From Alphaproteobacteria bacterium (GTDB lineage: Bacteria > Pseudomonadota > Alphaproteobacteria > Caulobacterales > Parvularculaceae): a stretch of DNA of 64,000 bases. Position numbers and translations under genes: made by a program. Positions 48,449 to 57,552 of this stretch are shown piece by piece (position 1 is the stretch's first letter; the number at the start of each line of letters is the position of its first letter). Under the pieces are notes generated by a model. It saw only the letters and a list, made by a program, of their open reading frames with translations. It made no database searches and was not told the DNA's origin. The stretch covers positions 62,001-126,000 of the forward strand of contig WGLS01000007.1 of the NCBI GenBank assembly GCA_016125455.1, written 5' to 3'.

Positions 48449-50053
48449 ATGCCCGCAATCGAGACCAGGATCGACGTCCGCAGCGACGGCTTTGCCGCGA
48501 ACGCGGCCGCGATGCGCGCCCTCGTCGAGGAACTCCGCGCCAATGCCGCGACCGTCGCCCAGGGCGGCGGCGCGGAGCGGGCGGCGCGCCACCGGGAGCG
48601 CGGCAAGCTTCTCGCCAGGGAACGCATCGAGCGACTGCTTGATCCGGGCGCCCCATTTCTTGAAATCGGCGCTTTCGCGGCATGGGACATGTACGGCGGC
48701 GATCTCCACGCCGCCGGCGTTGTCGCCGGACTCGGCAGGATTTCCGGCGTTACCTGCGTGATCGTCGCCAATGACCCGACCGTCAAGGGCGGCACCTACC
48801 ACCCGATGACGGTCAAAAAGCACCTCCGGGCCCAGGAAATCGCCGAGCAAAACCGACTGCCTTGCGTTTATCTTGTCGAATCCGGCGGCGCATTCCTGCC
48901 GATGCAGGATGAAGTCTTTCCCGACAAGGATGACTTCGGGCGTATCTTCTTCAACCAGGCCAACATGTCGGCGAAAGGCATTCCCCAGATCGCCGTCGTC
49001 CACGGAAGCTGCACTGCGGGCGGCGCATACGTGCCGGCTATGTCCGATGAGTCCGTAATCGTACGGAACCAGGGCACGATCTTCCTCGGCGGCCCACCTT
49101 TGGTTAAGGCGGCGACTGGCGAGGTTGTGACAGCTGAGGAACTCGGCGGCGGCGACGTTCACGCCCGCGCATCAGGCGTTGCGGACCATCTGGCCGAAGA
49201 CGACGATCACGCGCTGGGCGTCGCACGCCGCATCGTCTCGCGTCTCAACCGCACCGGCGGCGCAAGCATACGCGCCGCCGAACCCCGCGCGCCACTGCAC
49301 CCGGCCGAGGATATCTATGGCGTCGTCGAGACCGACGTGCGCAAGCCCTATGACGCCCGCGAAATCATTGCGCGGGTCGTGGACGGATCAGTTCTCGACG
49401 AATTCAAGCCGCTCTATGGCTCAACCCTTGTCACTGGGTTCGCGCACATTCACGGCATCCCGGTCGGCGTGATCGCGAACAACGGAATCCTCTTTTCGGA
49501 GAGCGCCATGAAGGGCGCCCACTTCATCGAGTTATGCTGTCAAAGGAAGATACCGCTCCTGTTCCTGCAAAACATCACCGGCTTCATGGTCGGCAAGTCG
49601 GCCGAGGCGGGCGGCATCGCGAAGGACGGGGCAAAGCTTGTCACGGCAGTGTCGATCGCGCGGGTGCCGAAGGTAACTGTCGTTGTCGGCGGATCGTACG
49701 GCGCGGGGAACTACGGGATGTGCGGACGCGCTTACGATCCGCGGTTCCTGTTCATGTGGCCGAATGCGCGGATATCCGTCATGGGCGGCGAGCAGGCGGC
49801 AAGCGTTCTCGCCACTGTCCGACGCGACGGCCTTCGTCCGGGTCAGGAATGGCCGGCCGAGGAGGAAAAGGCATTCAGAGACAAGATCCGGGACGATTAT
49901 GATCGTCAGGGGTCGCCTTACTATTCATCGGCGCGGCTTTGGGATGACGGCGTCATTGATCCGGCGCAAACCCGTGACGTTGTCGGGCTCTGCCTCGCGG
50001 CGACGCTCAACGCGCCGATACCTGAAACGCCGCTGGGCGTGTTCCGGATGTGA
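48449..50053 (+). CDS. mccB: methylcrotonoyl-CoA carboxylase beta (carboxyltransferase) subunit
   Basis: [39 protein letters not shown]...[64 protein letters not shown]; start trimmed to 48449. Confidence 0.93.
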   Translation: MPAIETRIDVRSDGFAANAAAMRALVEELRANAATVAQGGGAERAARHRERGKLLARERIERLLDPGAPFLEIGAFAAWDMYGGDLHAAGVVAGLGRISGVTCVIVANDPTVKGGTYHPMTVKKHLRAQEIAEQNRLPCVYLVESGGAFLPMQDEVFPDKDDFGRIFFNQANMSAKGIPQIAVVHGSCTAGGAYVPAMSDESVIVRNQGTIFLGGPPLVKAATGEVVTAEELGGGDVHARASGVADHLAEDDDHALGVARRIVSRLNRTGGASIRAAEPRAPLHPAEDIYGVVETDVRKPYDAREIIARVVDGSVLDEFKPLYGSTLVTGFAHIHGIPVGVIANNGILFSESAMKGAHFIELCCQRKIPLLFLQNITGFMVGKSAEAGGIAKDGAKLVTAVSIARVPKVTVVVGGSYGAGNYGMCGRAYDPRFLFMWPNARISVMGGEQAASVLATVRRDGLRPGQEWPAEEEKAFRDKIRDDYDRQGSPYYSSARLWDDGVIDPAQTRDVVGLCLAATLNAPIPETPLGVFRM

Positions 50054-50067
50054 CAAGGGAGCGTCGA

Positions 50068-50898
50068 ATGGACAGACGACAGGTCTTGATTGGCGGAGCG
50101 GCAGGCGCCGCCGCGGCGGCGACCGGCGTGAACGCAGCCGTCAGCGGCGGCAATGCTGGCCTTGCAACGTTTGTGCTTGTGCATGGAACATGGCATGGCG
50201 GATGGGTATGGCGCGACGTACGCCAACGCCTTGAAGCGGCTGGCCATCGCGTACTGACGCCGACATGCACGGGCTGCGGCGAACGCAATCATCTGATTGT
50301 GCCGGACGTCGGTCTCGACACGCATATCGACGATATCGTCAATGTGCTGAGGTTTGAGGAACTCGAGAACGTCATTCTGGTCGGTCATTCTTTCTCTGGC
50401 ATGACAATTACAGGCGTCGCGGACCGGGAAAGAGACCGGATCCGCCGGATTGTTTTCTTCGACGCGCTAACGCCGCACGAAGGCGTGATGACCTGCGTGC
50501 CAAAAGACCCCGAGACGGGCGCTTTTCCAGAATGGTGGCAGAAGCGCGAAGCGAAATTCATCGATGGCTACCAGATGGTCTTCTGGGACGAGTATCCGGT
50601 GGAAATGCTCGTCCCCAAGACCGATGAGGCCAACGTCGCCCGCTTGCGCAAGCTACTTACGACGCATCCTGCGAAGCAGTGGACGGACGAACTTGTTCTC
50701 ACGAATGGCGGCTGGGATGGCCTCAGGCCAGCCTATATTCACTGCGTCGGGCAGGAATACCGACTCTCAAGTCCACGCATGGTCGGCCCTGCGACCACCG
50801 ATCCGCAATGGACATACTTGCCGATCGACGCGCCGCGCGACGCGATGCTGACGCATCCCGAGCTTTCGGCGCAGAAGCTGCTTGAACTGGCTGCATAG
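50068..50898 (+). CDS. exported alpha/beta hydrolase (MES/HNL-like)
   Basis: MDRRQVLIGGAAGAAAAATG signal sequence; FVLVHGTWHGGWVWRDVRQRLEAAGHRVLTPTCTGCGERNHL; nucleophile VILVGHSFSGMTI. Confidence 0.87.
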   Translation: MDRRQVLIGGAAGAAAAATGVNAAVSGGNAGLATFVLVHGTWHGGWVWRDVRQRLEAAGHRVLTPTCTGCGERNHLIVPDVGLDTHIDDIVNVLRFEELENVILVGHSFSGMTITGVADRERDRIRRIVFFDALTPHEGVMTCVPKDPETGAFPEWWQKREAKFIDGYQMVFWDEYPVEMLVPKTDEANVARLRKLLTTHPAKQWTDELVLTNGGWDGLRPAYIHCVGQEYRLSSPRMVGPATTDPQWTYLPIDAPRDAMLTHPELSAQKLLELAA

Positions 50899-50984
50899 AG
50901 CCTGCGGCCCGGCATGGTCGCCGATCCGGGGACGGGCGCCGCCACATCAAATCCAACGGGCGGGCAAAGGGAAACGAACCTGAC

Positions 50985-51779
50985 GTGAAAGACAAAACGC
51001 TCCAGACGACGATCGACGCCCGCGGCGTCGCGACGCTCACTCTCAACCGGCCCGATACGCGCAATGCGTTCGACGAGGAGATGATCTCGGCAATTTGCGA
51101 TGCGTTCGGACGATACGGGAATGACGGCTCGGTTCGCGCTATCGTCATGACCGGCGCTGGCAAGGCGTTTTGCGCCGGGGCCGATCTTTCGATGATGCAG
51201 CGCGCAGCCGGATACTCGACCGACGAAAACCGCGATGACGCGCGACGGCTCGCATACATGCTGCATTCCATCAACAACTGTCCAAAGCCGGTGATCGCGC
51301 GGGTCAATGGGCCGGCAATGGGCGGCGGCGTCGGCATTGTCGCCGCCTGCGACATCGCGGTCGCCTCGGAAGACGCCTTCTTCGCTCTCTCCGAAGTGCG
51401 GCTCGGCCTCATCCCTGCGGTCATCTCTCCCTTCGTTGTTCAGGCGATCCGCCCTCAGGAAGCGCGCCGCTGGTTCCTGACCGGCGAACGGTTCGCCGCC
51501 GAGACCGCAAAACGGATCGGCCTTGTGCACATGGTCGCGATGGGCGCCCAGCTTGATGCGACCATCGACGCGCTGCTCCAGAACATTCTGGCCGGCGGCC
51601 CGCACGCACAGAAGGAAATCAAGTCGCTGATCAATGCCGTCGCCTATCGACCAATCGACGCAAAAGTCATGGAAGACACCGCGAACCGGATCGCAACCGT
51701 GCGGGCAAGCAGCGAAGGCAAGGAAGGCATCGCCAGCTTTCTGGAGAAGCGAAAGCCGAACTGGGTGAAGGATACATGA
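50985..51779 (+). CDS. enoyl-CoA hydratase/isomerase (probable methylglutaconyl-CoA hydratase by context)
   Basis: Crotonase signatures VMTGAGKAFCAGADLSMMQ, RVNGPAMGGGVGIVAACDIAVASEDAFFALSEVRLGLIPAVISPFV; located between mccB and mccA. Confidence 0.9.
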   Translation: MKDKTLQTTIDARGVATLTLNRPDTRNAFDEEMISAICDAFGRYGNDGSVRAIVMTGAGKAFCAGADLSMMQRAAGYSTDENRDDARRLAYMLHSINNCPKPVIARVNGPAMGGGVGIVAACDIAVASEDAFFALSEVRLGLIPAVISPFVVQAIRPQEARRWFLTGERFAAETAKRIGLVHMVAMGAQLDATIDALLQNILAGGPHAQKEIKSLINAVAYRPIDAKVMEDTANRIATVRASSEGKEGIASFLEKRKPNWVKDT

Positions 51780-52339
51780 TGGACGCAAAGACGCGCATCG
51801 TGAGCCACGCCGACAGGCCGCAGGCTCTTGAAGTCGTCCGCGCCGCCTTCGAACAGGATCTCGAGGCGCAGCTGGTCGAAAGGATGTGGACGGATGGCTC
51901 AATTATTGCGGAATGCGTTACGCATGCTGACGGCCGCATCGTTTCGTACGCCGCCATCAGTCCCGCGACGATAGCATTCGGGAGCGAGGCGGTTCCGGCG
52001 CTGGCGCTTGCGCCTGTCGCGGTCGCGCCGGAAAGCCAGCGCAACGGCTTCGGCGAGCAAGTAGTTCGCGCAACGATCGACGCCGCGTTCGCCCGGCATC
52101 CAGGGCGACTGATGTTTGTCCTTGGCGACCCGGCCTACTATCGCCGGTTCGATTTCAGGCCGGCGGCGGCCGTGGGCTATCAGTGGGAGGGCGGCGACGT
52201 CGGCGATGCTTTCCAGGTTCGCTCAAAAGACCGGGCGTCAGCGCCTGGCATCATGGCCGCGGCCGGCTCGGACGCTGAGCGCAGGTCGATCGTTCGCTAT
52301 TGCAACGCATTCAGCATTTTCCGTCAGGAGACCCCCTAG
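51776..52339 (+). CDS. GNAT family N-acetyltransferase
   Basis: ALALAPVAVAPESQRNGFGEQVVRATIDAAFARHPGRLMFVLGDPAYYRRFDFRPA; start overlaps the preceding stop. Confidence 0.88.
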   Translation: MMDAKTRIVSHADRPQALEVVRAAFEQDLEAQLVERMWTDGSIIAECVTHADGRIVSYAAISPATIAFGSEAVPALALAPVAVAPESQRNGFGEQVVRATIDAAFARHPGRLMFVLGDPAYYRRFDFRPAAAVGYQWEGGDVGDAFQVRSKDRASAPGIMAAAGSDAERRSIVRYCNAFSIFRQETP

Positions 52340-54376
52340 GTGTTCGCGAAGATACTCATCGCCAATCGGGGCGAAATCGCGGTGCGCATTGCACGAACCG
52401 CGCGCAGGATGGGCGTGCGTACGGTCGCGGTTTTTTCCGACGCTGACGCCGGCGCGCCCCATGTTGAGGCCTGCGACGAGGCAGTGCGGATCGGCCCGGC
52501 GCCAGCGCGCGACAGTTACCTGAAGTCGGAAAGGATCATCGAGGCGGCAACGCGCACCGGCGCGGAGGCCATCCATCCTGGATACGGCTTCCTTTCGGAG
52601 AACGCCGATTTTGCCGAAAACGTCGAAGCGGCTGGCTGCATATTCATCGGACCGACCGCCGAGACGATCCGCGCCATGGGGTCCAAGTCCGCCGCCAAGG
52701 ACCTGATGGAGGCCGCTGGCGTGCCGACAACGCCCGGCTATCAGGGCGCGGACCAGTCCGTTGAGACTTTTCGCCGGGAAGCCCAGCGCATCGGGTATCC
52801 CGTCCTGCTGAAGGCGACGGCGGGCGGCGGCGGCAAGGGCATGCGCCGCGTTGACGCGCCGATGCAGCTGGCGGATGCGGTCGCCTCGGCCCAGCGCGAG
52901 GGCGCCGCCAGCTTCGGCGACGACCGCCTTTTGATTGAAAAATACATCGAGACCGCTCGCCATGTTGAGGTCCAGATATTTGGCGACGGCAAGGGCGCCG
53001 TCGTTCACCTGTTCGAACGAGACTGCTCCGTACAACGACGACACCAGAAGATCATCGAGGAAGCGCCAGCGCCGAACATGCCGCCGGATGTCCGGGCGAG
53101 GCTGCTGGACGCGGGGGTCGCCGCGGGCGCAGCTGTAGATTATCGCGGCGCGGGCACTGTGGAGTTCCTCTATGACGGCGGCGAAAACGTCTACTTTATG
53201 GAGATGAACACGCGGCTCCAGGTTGAGCATCCGGTCACTGAACTGATCACCGGCGTGGACCTGGTGGAATGGCAATTGCGCGTCGCCGCGGGCGAACCCC
53301 TTCCCTTGCTGCAGGACGCCATTCGCGAGTGCGGCGCCGCAGTCGAGGCGCGCATTTACGCCGAAAAGCCTGACGCGTCGTTCGCGCCGTCTATCGGTCG
53401 ACTGACCCATCTTGCCTTTCCGCCCGCCGACATGGCGCGGGTCGATTCCGGCGTGCGCGCTGGCCAGGACATTACGCCCCATTATGACCCGATGATCGCA
53501 AAGGTCATCGTAAGCGCATCCGACCGCAAAACGGCGCTGAAGCGCATGACCCAGGCGCTAGCCAGGGTGCGTGCAGTCGGCGTCGACACAAATACGGACT
53601 TTCTGCGCCGCCTGGCCAGTCACCCGGCGATGATGGCCGGCGATGTCAGCACGCGTTTTATTGAGACATACGACGCCGAACTGTTCTTGCCGGCGATCGC
53701 CTGCGATCACGCGCGCGCTGCACTCCTGCATCACTTCGCAAGGAACGCCGCCGCCGCGGCGCATCCAAATCACGCCGCCGACAGTCCGTGGACGTCATTG
53801 CAGGGGTTTCGACTCAACAAGCCGGCGAAGAGCGTATTCTGGATCGACGAGGCGGACGGCCCGGCGCTCGCCCGAGTGACGGTCGACCCCCGAGATCCTG
53901 CCGCACGGCGCGTTGAACTCGAGACGAGGGCATCTGCGGCGTTGCTGCGGGCCGGGGAAGCGGACGGCGAAACGCGCGCGTTTGCCTATCGGGCCGCCGA
54001 CCAAGGGGATGAAACGTCAATCGAGGTCGACGGCGCCCGCAAGGCCGCCGCGGTCATCGAAACCGCTGGCGGCTGGCGGGTGTTTCTCGACGACCGGACG
54101 GTGGATTTTGCGCGCATCGACCCCATGTCAGGTGCCCGTGGGGACGCCGCGGCGGAGGGCTCACTAACCGCGCCGATGCCCGGCGTCGTGACGGCGCTGG
54201 CGGCGGAAGTCGGCGTTCACGTCGACGCCGGCGCGACGCTCGTGATGATGGAGGCGATGAAGATGGAGCATGCGATCAAGGCGCCGGTCGCCGGCAAAGT
54301 TGCCGCATTCCGTGTTGCCGTTGGCGATCAGGTCGGCGAAGGTGAACTCCTCGTGGAATTCGAAACGGTGGCCTGA
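52340..54376 (+). CDS. mccA: methylcrotonoyl-CoA carboxylase alpha (biotin) subunit
   Basis: GTG start FAKILIANRGEIAVRIARTARRMGVRTVAVFSDADAGAPHVEACDEAVRIG; KATAGGGGKGMRRV; FMEMNTRLQVEHPVTELITGVDLVEWQL; C-terminal biotinyl motif MMEAMKMEHAIKAP. Confidence 0.94.
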   Translation: MFAKILIANRGEIAVRIARTARRMGVRTVAVFSDADAGAPHVEACDEAVRIGPAPARDSYLKSERIIEAATRTGAEAIHPGYGFLSENADFAENVEAAGCIFIGPTAETIRAMGSKSAAKDLMEAAGVPTTPGYQGADQSVETFRREAQRIGYPVLLKATAGGGGKGMRRVDAPMQLADAVASAQREGAASFGDDRLLIEKYIETARHVEVQIFGDGKGAVVHLFERDCSVQRRHQKIIEEAPAPNMPPDVRARLLDAGVAAGAAVDYRGAGTVEFLYDGGENVYFMEMNTRLQVEHPVTELITGVDLVEWQLRVAAGEPLPLLQDAIRECGAAVEARIYAEKPDASFAPSIGRLTHLAFPPADMARVDSGVRAGQDITPHYDPMIAKVIVSASDRKTALKRMTQALARVRAVGVDTNTDFLRRLASHPAMMAGDVSTRFIETYDAELFLPAIACDHARAALLHHFARNAAAAAHPNHAADSPWTSLQGFRLNKPAKSVFWIDEADGPALARVTVDPRDPAARRVELETRASAALLRAGEADGETRAFAYRAADQGDETSIEVDGARKAAAVIETAGGWRVFLDDRTVDFARIDPMSGARGDAAAEGSLTAPMPGVVTALAAEVGVHVDAGATLVMMEAMKMEHAIKAPVAGKVAAFRVAVGDQVGEGELLVEFETVA

Positions 54377-54377
54377 G

Positions 54378-54836
54378 ATGGCGAAGCGCGTTGTCGTCGA
54401 AGCGACCTACCCCGCCGACGCCGATCGCCTGTTTCGCGGGGCGCTGAGCTTTCGCGAAATGAAGGACGCCATGAAGGGCGTCGCGACCTACAATGGTCTG
54501 CCGGACGATGAAGCTGAAGAAGGCGCAACCTACCGGGTCCGGACAAAAATCTGGGGTTGGCTCGATGTCGGCGAACACGAGATGTTCGTCGAAGAGATCA
54601 ACTTTGCGAAGAGGTTCGTCCAGAGCAGGGAACGCAACCCGGCCGTCCGTCGCTGGGACCACGCCCTAACCGTCGCGCGAGGTGAAGACGGCGCCGTTTG
54701 GCGTGACGAAATCGTGATTGACGCTGGCTGGCGCACCGTTGGCGCAGCGGAATTCGCGCGACGGGTTTATCTCAGTCGCCACCGGCGGCGAAAAGCGATG
54801 CAGATCCAATCAAGGATTGTCGAGGTCGTTGCATGA
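54378..54836 (+). CDS. hypothetical protein, possibly SRPBCC/START-like
   Basis: MAKRVVVEATYPADADRLFRGALSFREMKDAMKGVATYNGLPDDEAEEGATYRVRTKIWGWLDVGEHEMFVEEINFAKRFVQSRERNPAVRRWDHALTV...; between mccA and the HMG-CoA lyase gene, overlapping the latter's start. Confidence 0.75.
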   Translation: MAKRVVVEATYPADADRLFRGALSFREMKDAMKGVATYNGLPDDEAEEGATYRVRTKIWGWLDVGEHEMFVEEINFAKRFVQSRERNPAVRRWDHALTVARGEDGAVWRDEIVIDAGWRTVGAAEFARRVYLSRHRRRKAMQIQSRIVEVVA

Positions 54837-55726
54837 GCGACCTCGTCCAGCTTGTCGAAGTCGGCCCCCGAGACGGACTTCAGAACGAACGGGCGACAGT
54901 TCGTGTCGAGACCAGAATTTCGCTTGTGGAACGTCTTGCCGATGCAGGCCTGAAAAGCGTTGAGGCGGGCGCATTCGTCAGTCCGAAATGGGTGCCGCAA
55001 ATGGCGGCTAGCGACGACGTTCTTCGCGGCGTGCGGCGAAAGCCGGGCGTCGCCTACCCGGTCCTGACGCCCAACATGAAGGGATACCTCGCCGCGCGCA
55101 CCGCCGGCGCCGACATGGTCGCGATCTTCGGGGCCGCCTCGGAAACCTTCAGCCAGAAGAACATCAATTGCTCGATCGCCGAAAGCATTGACCGCTTCCT
55201 GCCAATCCTCGAAGCGGCAAAGTCGGACGGCGTCGCCGTGCGCGGATATGTCTCCTGCGTATTGGGGTGCCCCTACGAGGGCGACGTCGCGCCGGCGAAA
55301 GTCGCTGAAGTCTCGAAGCGCCTGTTCGACGCCGGCTGTTTCGAGATTTCCCTTGGTGACACCATCGGCGCCGGTACGCCCCGCCAGACGGCCGGCCTGA
55401 TCCGCGCGGTGCGCGACGTGATCCCGGTCGACCGGCTCGCCGGCCACTTTCACGATACTTTTGGCCAGGCGCTTGCAAACATCTGGACCGCCTATGAAAT
55501 GGGCGTACGAACGTTCGATTCATCCGTCGCAGGCCTTGGCGGCTGCCCCTATGCGAAGGGCGCGTCTGGAAATGTCGCGACGGAGGACGTCGTCTATTCC
55601 TTTCAGCGGTCCGGCCTCGACACAGGCGTCGATCTCGATGCGGTCGTCAGCGTTGCAGACTGGATATCCCGCGAGCTTGGCCGTGCGCCGCAGGGCAAGG
55701 TCACGCTCGCGCGGACAACGCCTTAA
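54833..55726 (+). CDS. mvaB: hydroxymethylglutaryl-CoA lyase
   Basis: LVQLVEVGPRDGLQNERATVRVETRISLVERLADAGLKSVEAGAFVSPKWVPQMA...GYVSCVLGCPYEGDVAPAKVAEV...ISLGDTIGAGTP...FHDTFGQALANI...GLGGCPYAKGASGNVATEDVVYSF. Confidence 0.95.
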   Translation: MSDLVQLVEVGPRDGLQNERATVRVETRISLVERLADAGLKSVEAGAFVSPKWVPQMAASDDVLRGVRRKPGVAYPVLTPNMKGYLAARTAGADMVAIFGAASETFSQKNINCSIAESIDRFLPILEAAKSDGVAVRGYVSCVLGCPYEGDVAPAKVAEVSKRLFDAGCFEISLGDTIGAGTPRQTAGLIRAVRDVIPVDRLAGHFHDTFGQALANIWTAYEMGVRTFDSSVAGLGGCPYAKGASGNVATEDVVYSFQRSGLDTGVDLDAVVSVADWISRELGRAPQGKVTLARTTP

Positions 55727-55943
55727 GCCGGTTTCGGCTCGCGCGCGCCCACGCCTTCTCATGAAACGCATACGCAACTGTCTGCAGCGCCGGCTCGACA
55801 AGACCGACTGCCGCCGCGGCCGCAACGCTGCCGGTGATTGCATATGCGACAAACACGGCGACCACGAGGTGCATGGCGGCGTAGGTGGCCGGCTTCAGTC
55901 GCTCGGCCGGCGCTTTGCGAACATTGGCGATGATCTCAGACAT
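55701..55943 (-). CDS. DUF2061-like small membrane protein
   Basis: MSEIIANVRKAPAERLKPATYAAMHLVVAVFVAYAITGSVAAAAAVGLVEPALQTVAYAFHEKAWARASRNR: two TM segments and a YxxHEKxW-type motif; tail-to-tail overlap with mvaB. Confidence 0.75.
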   Translation of the reverse strand: MSEIIANVRKAPAERLKPATYAAMHLVVAVFVAYAITGSVAAAAAVGLVEPALQTVAYAFHEKAWARASRNRLKALSARA

Positions 55944-56052
55944 GGCGGCCTCCTGCTCCAGATAAATACGCAATTAATAATCGTTCGCAAATCACGGATC
56001 TGAGATTTCCAAAGTCTGGAGCGCTGCATGGCCGGGCTTGACGGGCAAAAAT

Positions 56053-56072
56053 ATGTAATATAGTAATTACAT
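56053..56072. promoter_or_regulatory. inverted repeat ATGTAAT-N6-ATTACAT, candidate ArsR operator
   Basis: Perfect 7-bp arms; spans TATAGT (56059-56064), a -10-like hexamer; TTGACG at 56038-56043; ends 1 bp before the arsR-like ATG at 56074. Confidence 0.6.
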
Positions 56073-56073
56073 T

Positions 56074-56424
56074 ATGACTGAAGAAGAGATGGATCTCGCG
56101 TTTCATGCGCTCGCCCACGAGACGCGGCGTCGCATTCTGGATCTCCTGCGGGATCGCCCCGGTCTTGCGGTCGGCGAGCTCGCCAGGCGCTTCGACGTCA
56201 GCAGGATCGCCGTGATGAACCATCTGACGACGCTCGAACGGGCGAACCTCGTGGTTTCGGAACGAGAGGGCCGCACCCGACGGCTCTATCTGAATGCGAC
56301 GCCGATCCGGATCATCCACAACCGGTGGATCGATGACTTTTCCGGGCACTGGGCCGACCGGCTCGCCGGATTGAAATTCGCTGCGGAAGTCGCCGCGCGC
56401 CAACAAGAGGACAAAAAAAAGTGA
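56074..56424 (+). CDS. ArsR/SmtB-type winged-helix transcriptional regulator
   Basis: LAFHALAHETRRRILDLLRDRPGLAVGELARRFDVSRIAVMNHLTTLERANLVVSEREGRTRRLYLNATPIRII. Confidence 0.93.
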   Translation: MTEEEMDLAFHALAHETRRRILDLLRDRPGLAVGELARRFDVSRIAVMNHLTTLERANLVVSEREGRTRRLYLNATPIRIIHNRWIDDFSGHWADRLAGLKFAAEVAARQQEDKKK

Positions 56425-56963
56425 CCGACCACCAATCAGGCGAAAAGGCTGTCTACAGGGTACGGATCAATGCTCCGATAGAGACGGTGTGGCGAACGCT
56501 CGTCAAGACCGACGAAGCCCTGCCCTTCTTTTTCGGCGCGGTCTGCAAAACACGGAATGGGTTAAACGCCGGCGAGCCGATGGCGATGCGCACGAAGAAC
56601 GGAAAATTCACGAGCGTCGTCGGCAAGGTGCTCGAATTCTCGCCGCCGCACCGATACGCGCACACGCTCAAATTCACGAACCTGGATGATGCGCCAGTAA
56701 CGGTCGAATATGACCTTAAGGAAGTCGATGGAGGCGTCGATTTCACACTGACCACACTTGGCGCAATACCCGGCTCGAAGACCGCCGGCTCGATGGCGCA
56801 GGGCGGACCGTACATCGTCAAGACCCTCAAGAACATCGCCGAGACCGGCCGGCCGGGCCTTGGTGCAACATTGATGCTGGGCATGATCGGCCTGATGGCG
56901 CCGTTCACGCCAAAGCAATGCGCCAGCGAAAACTGGACCTTTGACGCCATCGAAAGACTGTAA
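56421..56963 (+). CDS. SRPBCC/AHSA1-type START-like protein
   Basis: VYRVRINAPIETVWRTLVKTDEALPFFFGAV...MRTKNGKFTSVVGKVLEFSPPHRYAHTLKFTNLDDAPVTVEYDL; GTG start overlapping the arsR-like stop. Confidence 0.88.
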   Translation: MTDHQSGEKAVYRVRINAPIETVWRTLVKTDEALPFFFGAVCKTRNGLNAGEPMAMRTKNGKFTSVVGKVLEFSPPHRYAHTLKFTNLDDAPVTVEYDLKEVDGGVDFTLTTLGAIPGSKTAGSMAQGGPYIVKTLKNIAETGRPGLGATLMLGMIGLMAPFTPKQCASENWTFDAIERL

Positions 56964-56991
56964 ACGGAAGAAAAAGAAAGGGAGGAGACCC

Positions 56992-57540
56992 ATGGCGAGT
57001 CCAGAGGAAATGGCCCGGAAGATGATCGAGAACCTGCCGGAGAAGACGGGCAAGTCGCTCGACGACTGGCTGAAGGTGGTCAAGAAAAGCGGCCTTCTAA
57101 AGCATTCCGAGATCGTCAAGATGCTGAAGGCCGACCACGAGATCGGCCATGGTTTTGCAAACCTCATCGCCCATTCCGCGCTCAATGGCGCGGCCGCGGC
57201 GGACGGCGACGAACTCATTGCGTTGCAGTATGCTGGCGCGAAGGCCGATCTTCGGCCGGTCTATGACGCCGTCATCGCCTATGTGAATACGCTCGGGAAG
57301 GACGTCGAGATTTCACCTAAGAAGACGTCCGTCAGCATCCGCCGGTCAAAGCAGTTCGCCCTTGTGCAGGCGGCGACCCGGAACCGCGTCGACCTCGGCA
57401 TCAATCTCAAGAGCGCGGCGCCGGGCGGGCGCCTCGAGGCGTGGGGCGGCATGATATCCCACAGGGTCCGTCTGTCCACCGCAAAGGAGCTCGACGCCGA
57501 CGTCAGGAAATGGCTGAAACAGGCGTACGAAGAAGCCTGA
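56992..57540 (+). CDS. DUF4287/DUF5655 domain protein
   Basis: MASPEEMARKMIENLPEKTGKSLDDWLKVVKKSGLLKHSEIVKMLKADHEIGHGFANLIAH...RPVYDAVIAYVNTLGKDVEISPKKTSVSIRRSKQFALVQAATRNRVDLGINLK. Confidence 0.85.
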   Translation: MASPEEMARKMIENLPEKTGKSLDDWLKVVKKSGLLKHSEIVKMLKADHEIGHGFANLIAHSALNGAAAADGDELIALQYAGAKADLRPVYDAVIAYVNTLGKDVEISPKKTSVSIRRSKQFALVQAATRNRVDLGINLKSAAPGGRLEAWGGMISHRVRLSTAKELDADVRKWLKQAYEEA

Positions 57541-57552
57541 GGACAGAACCAC

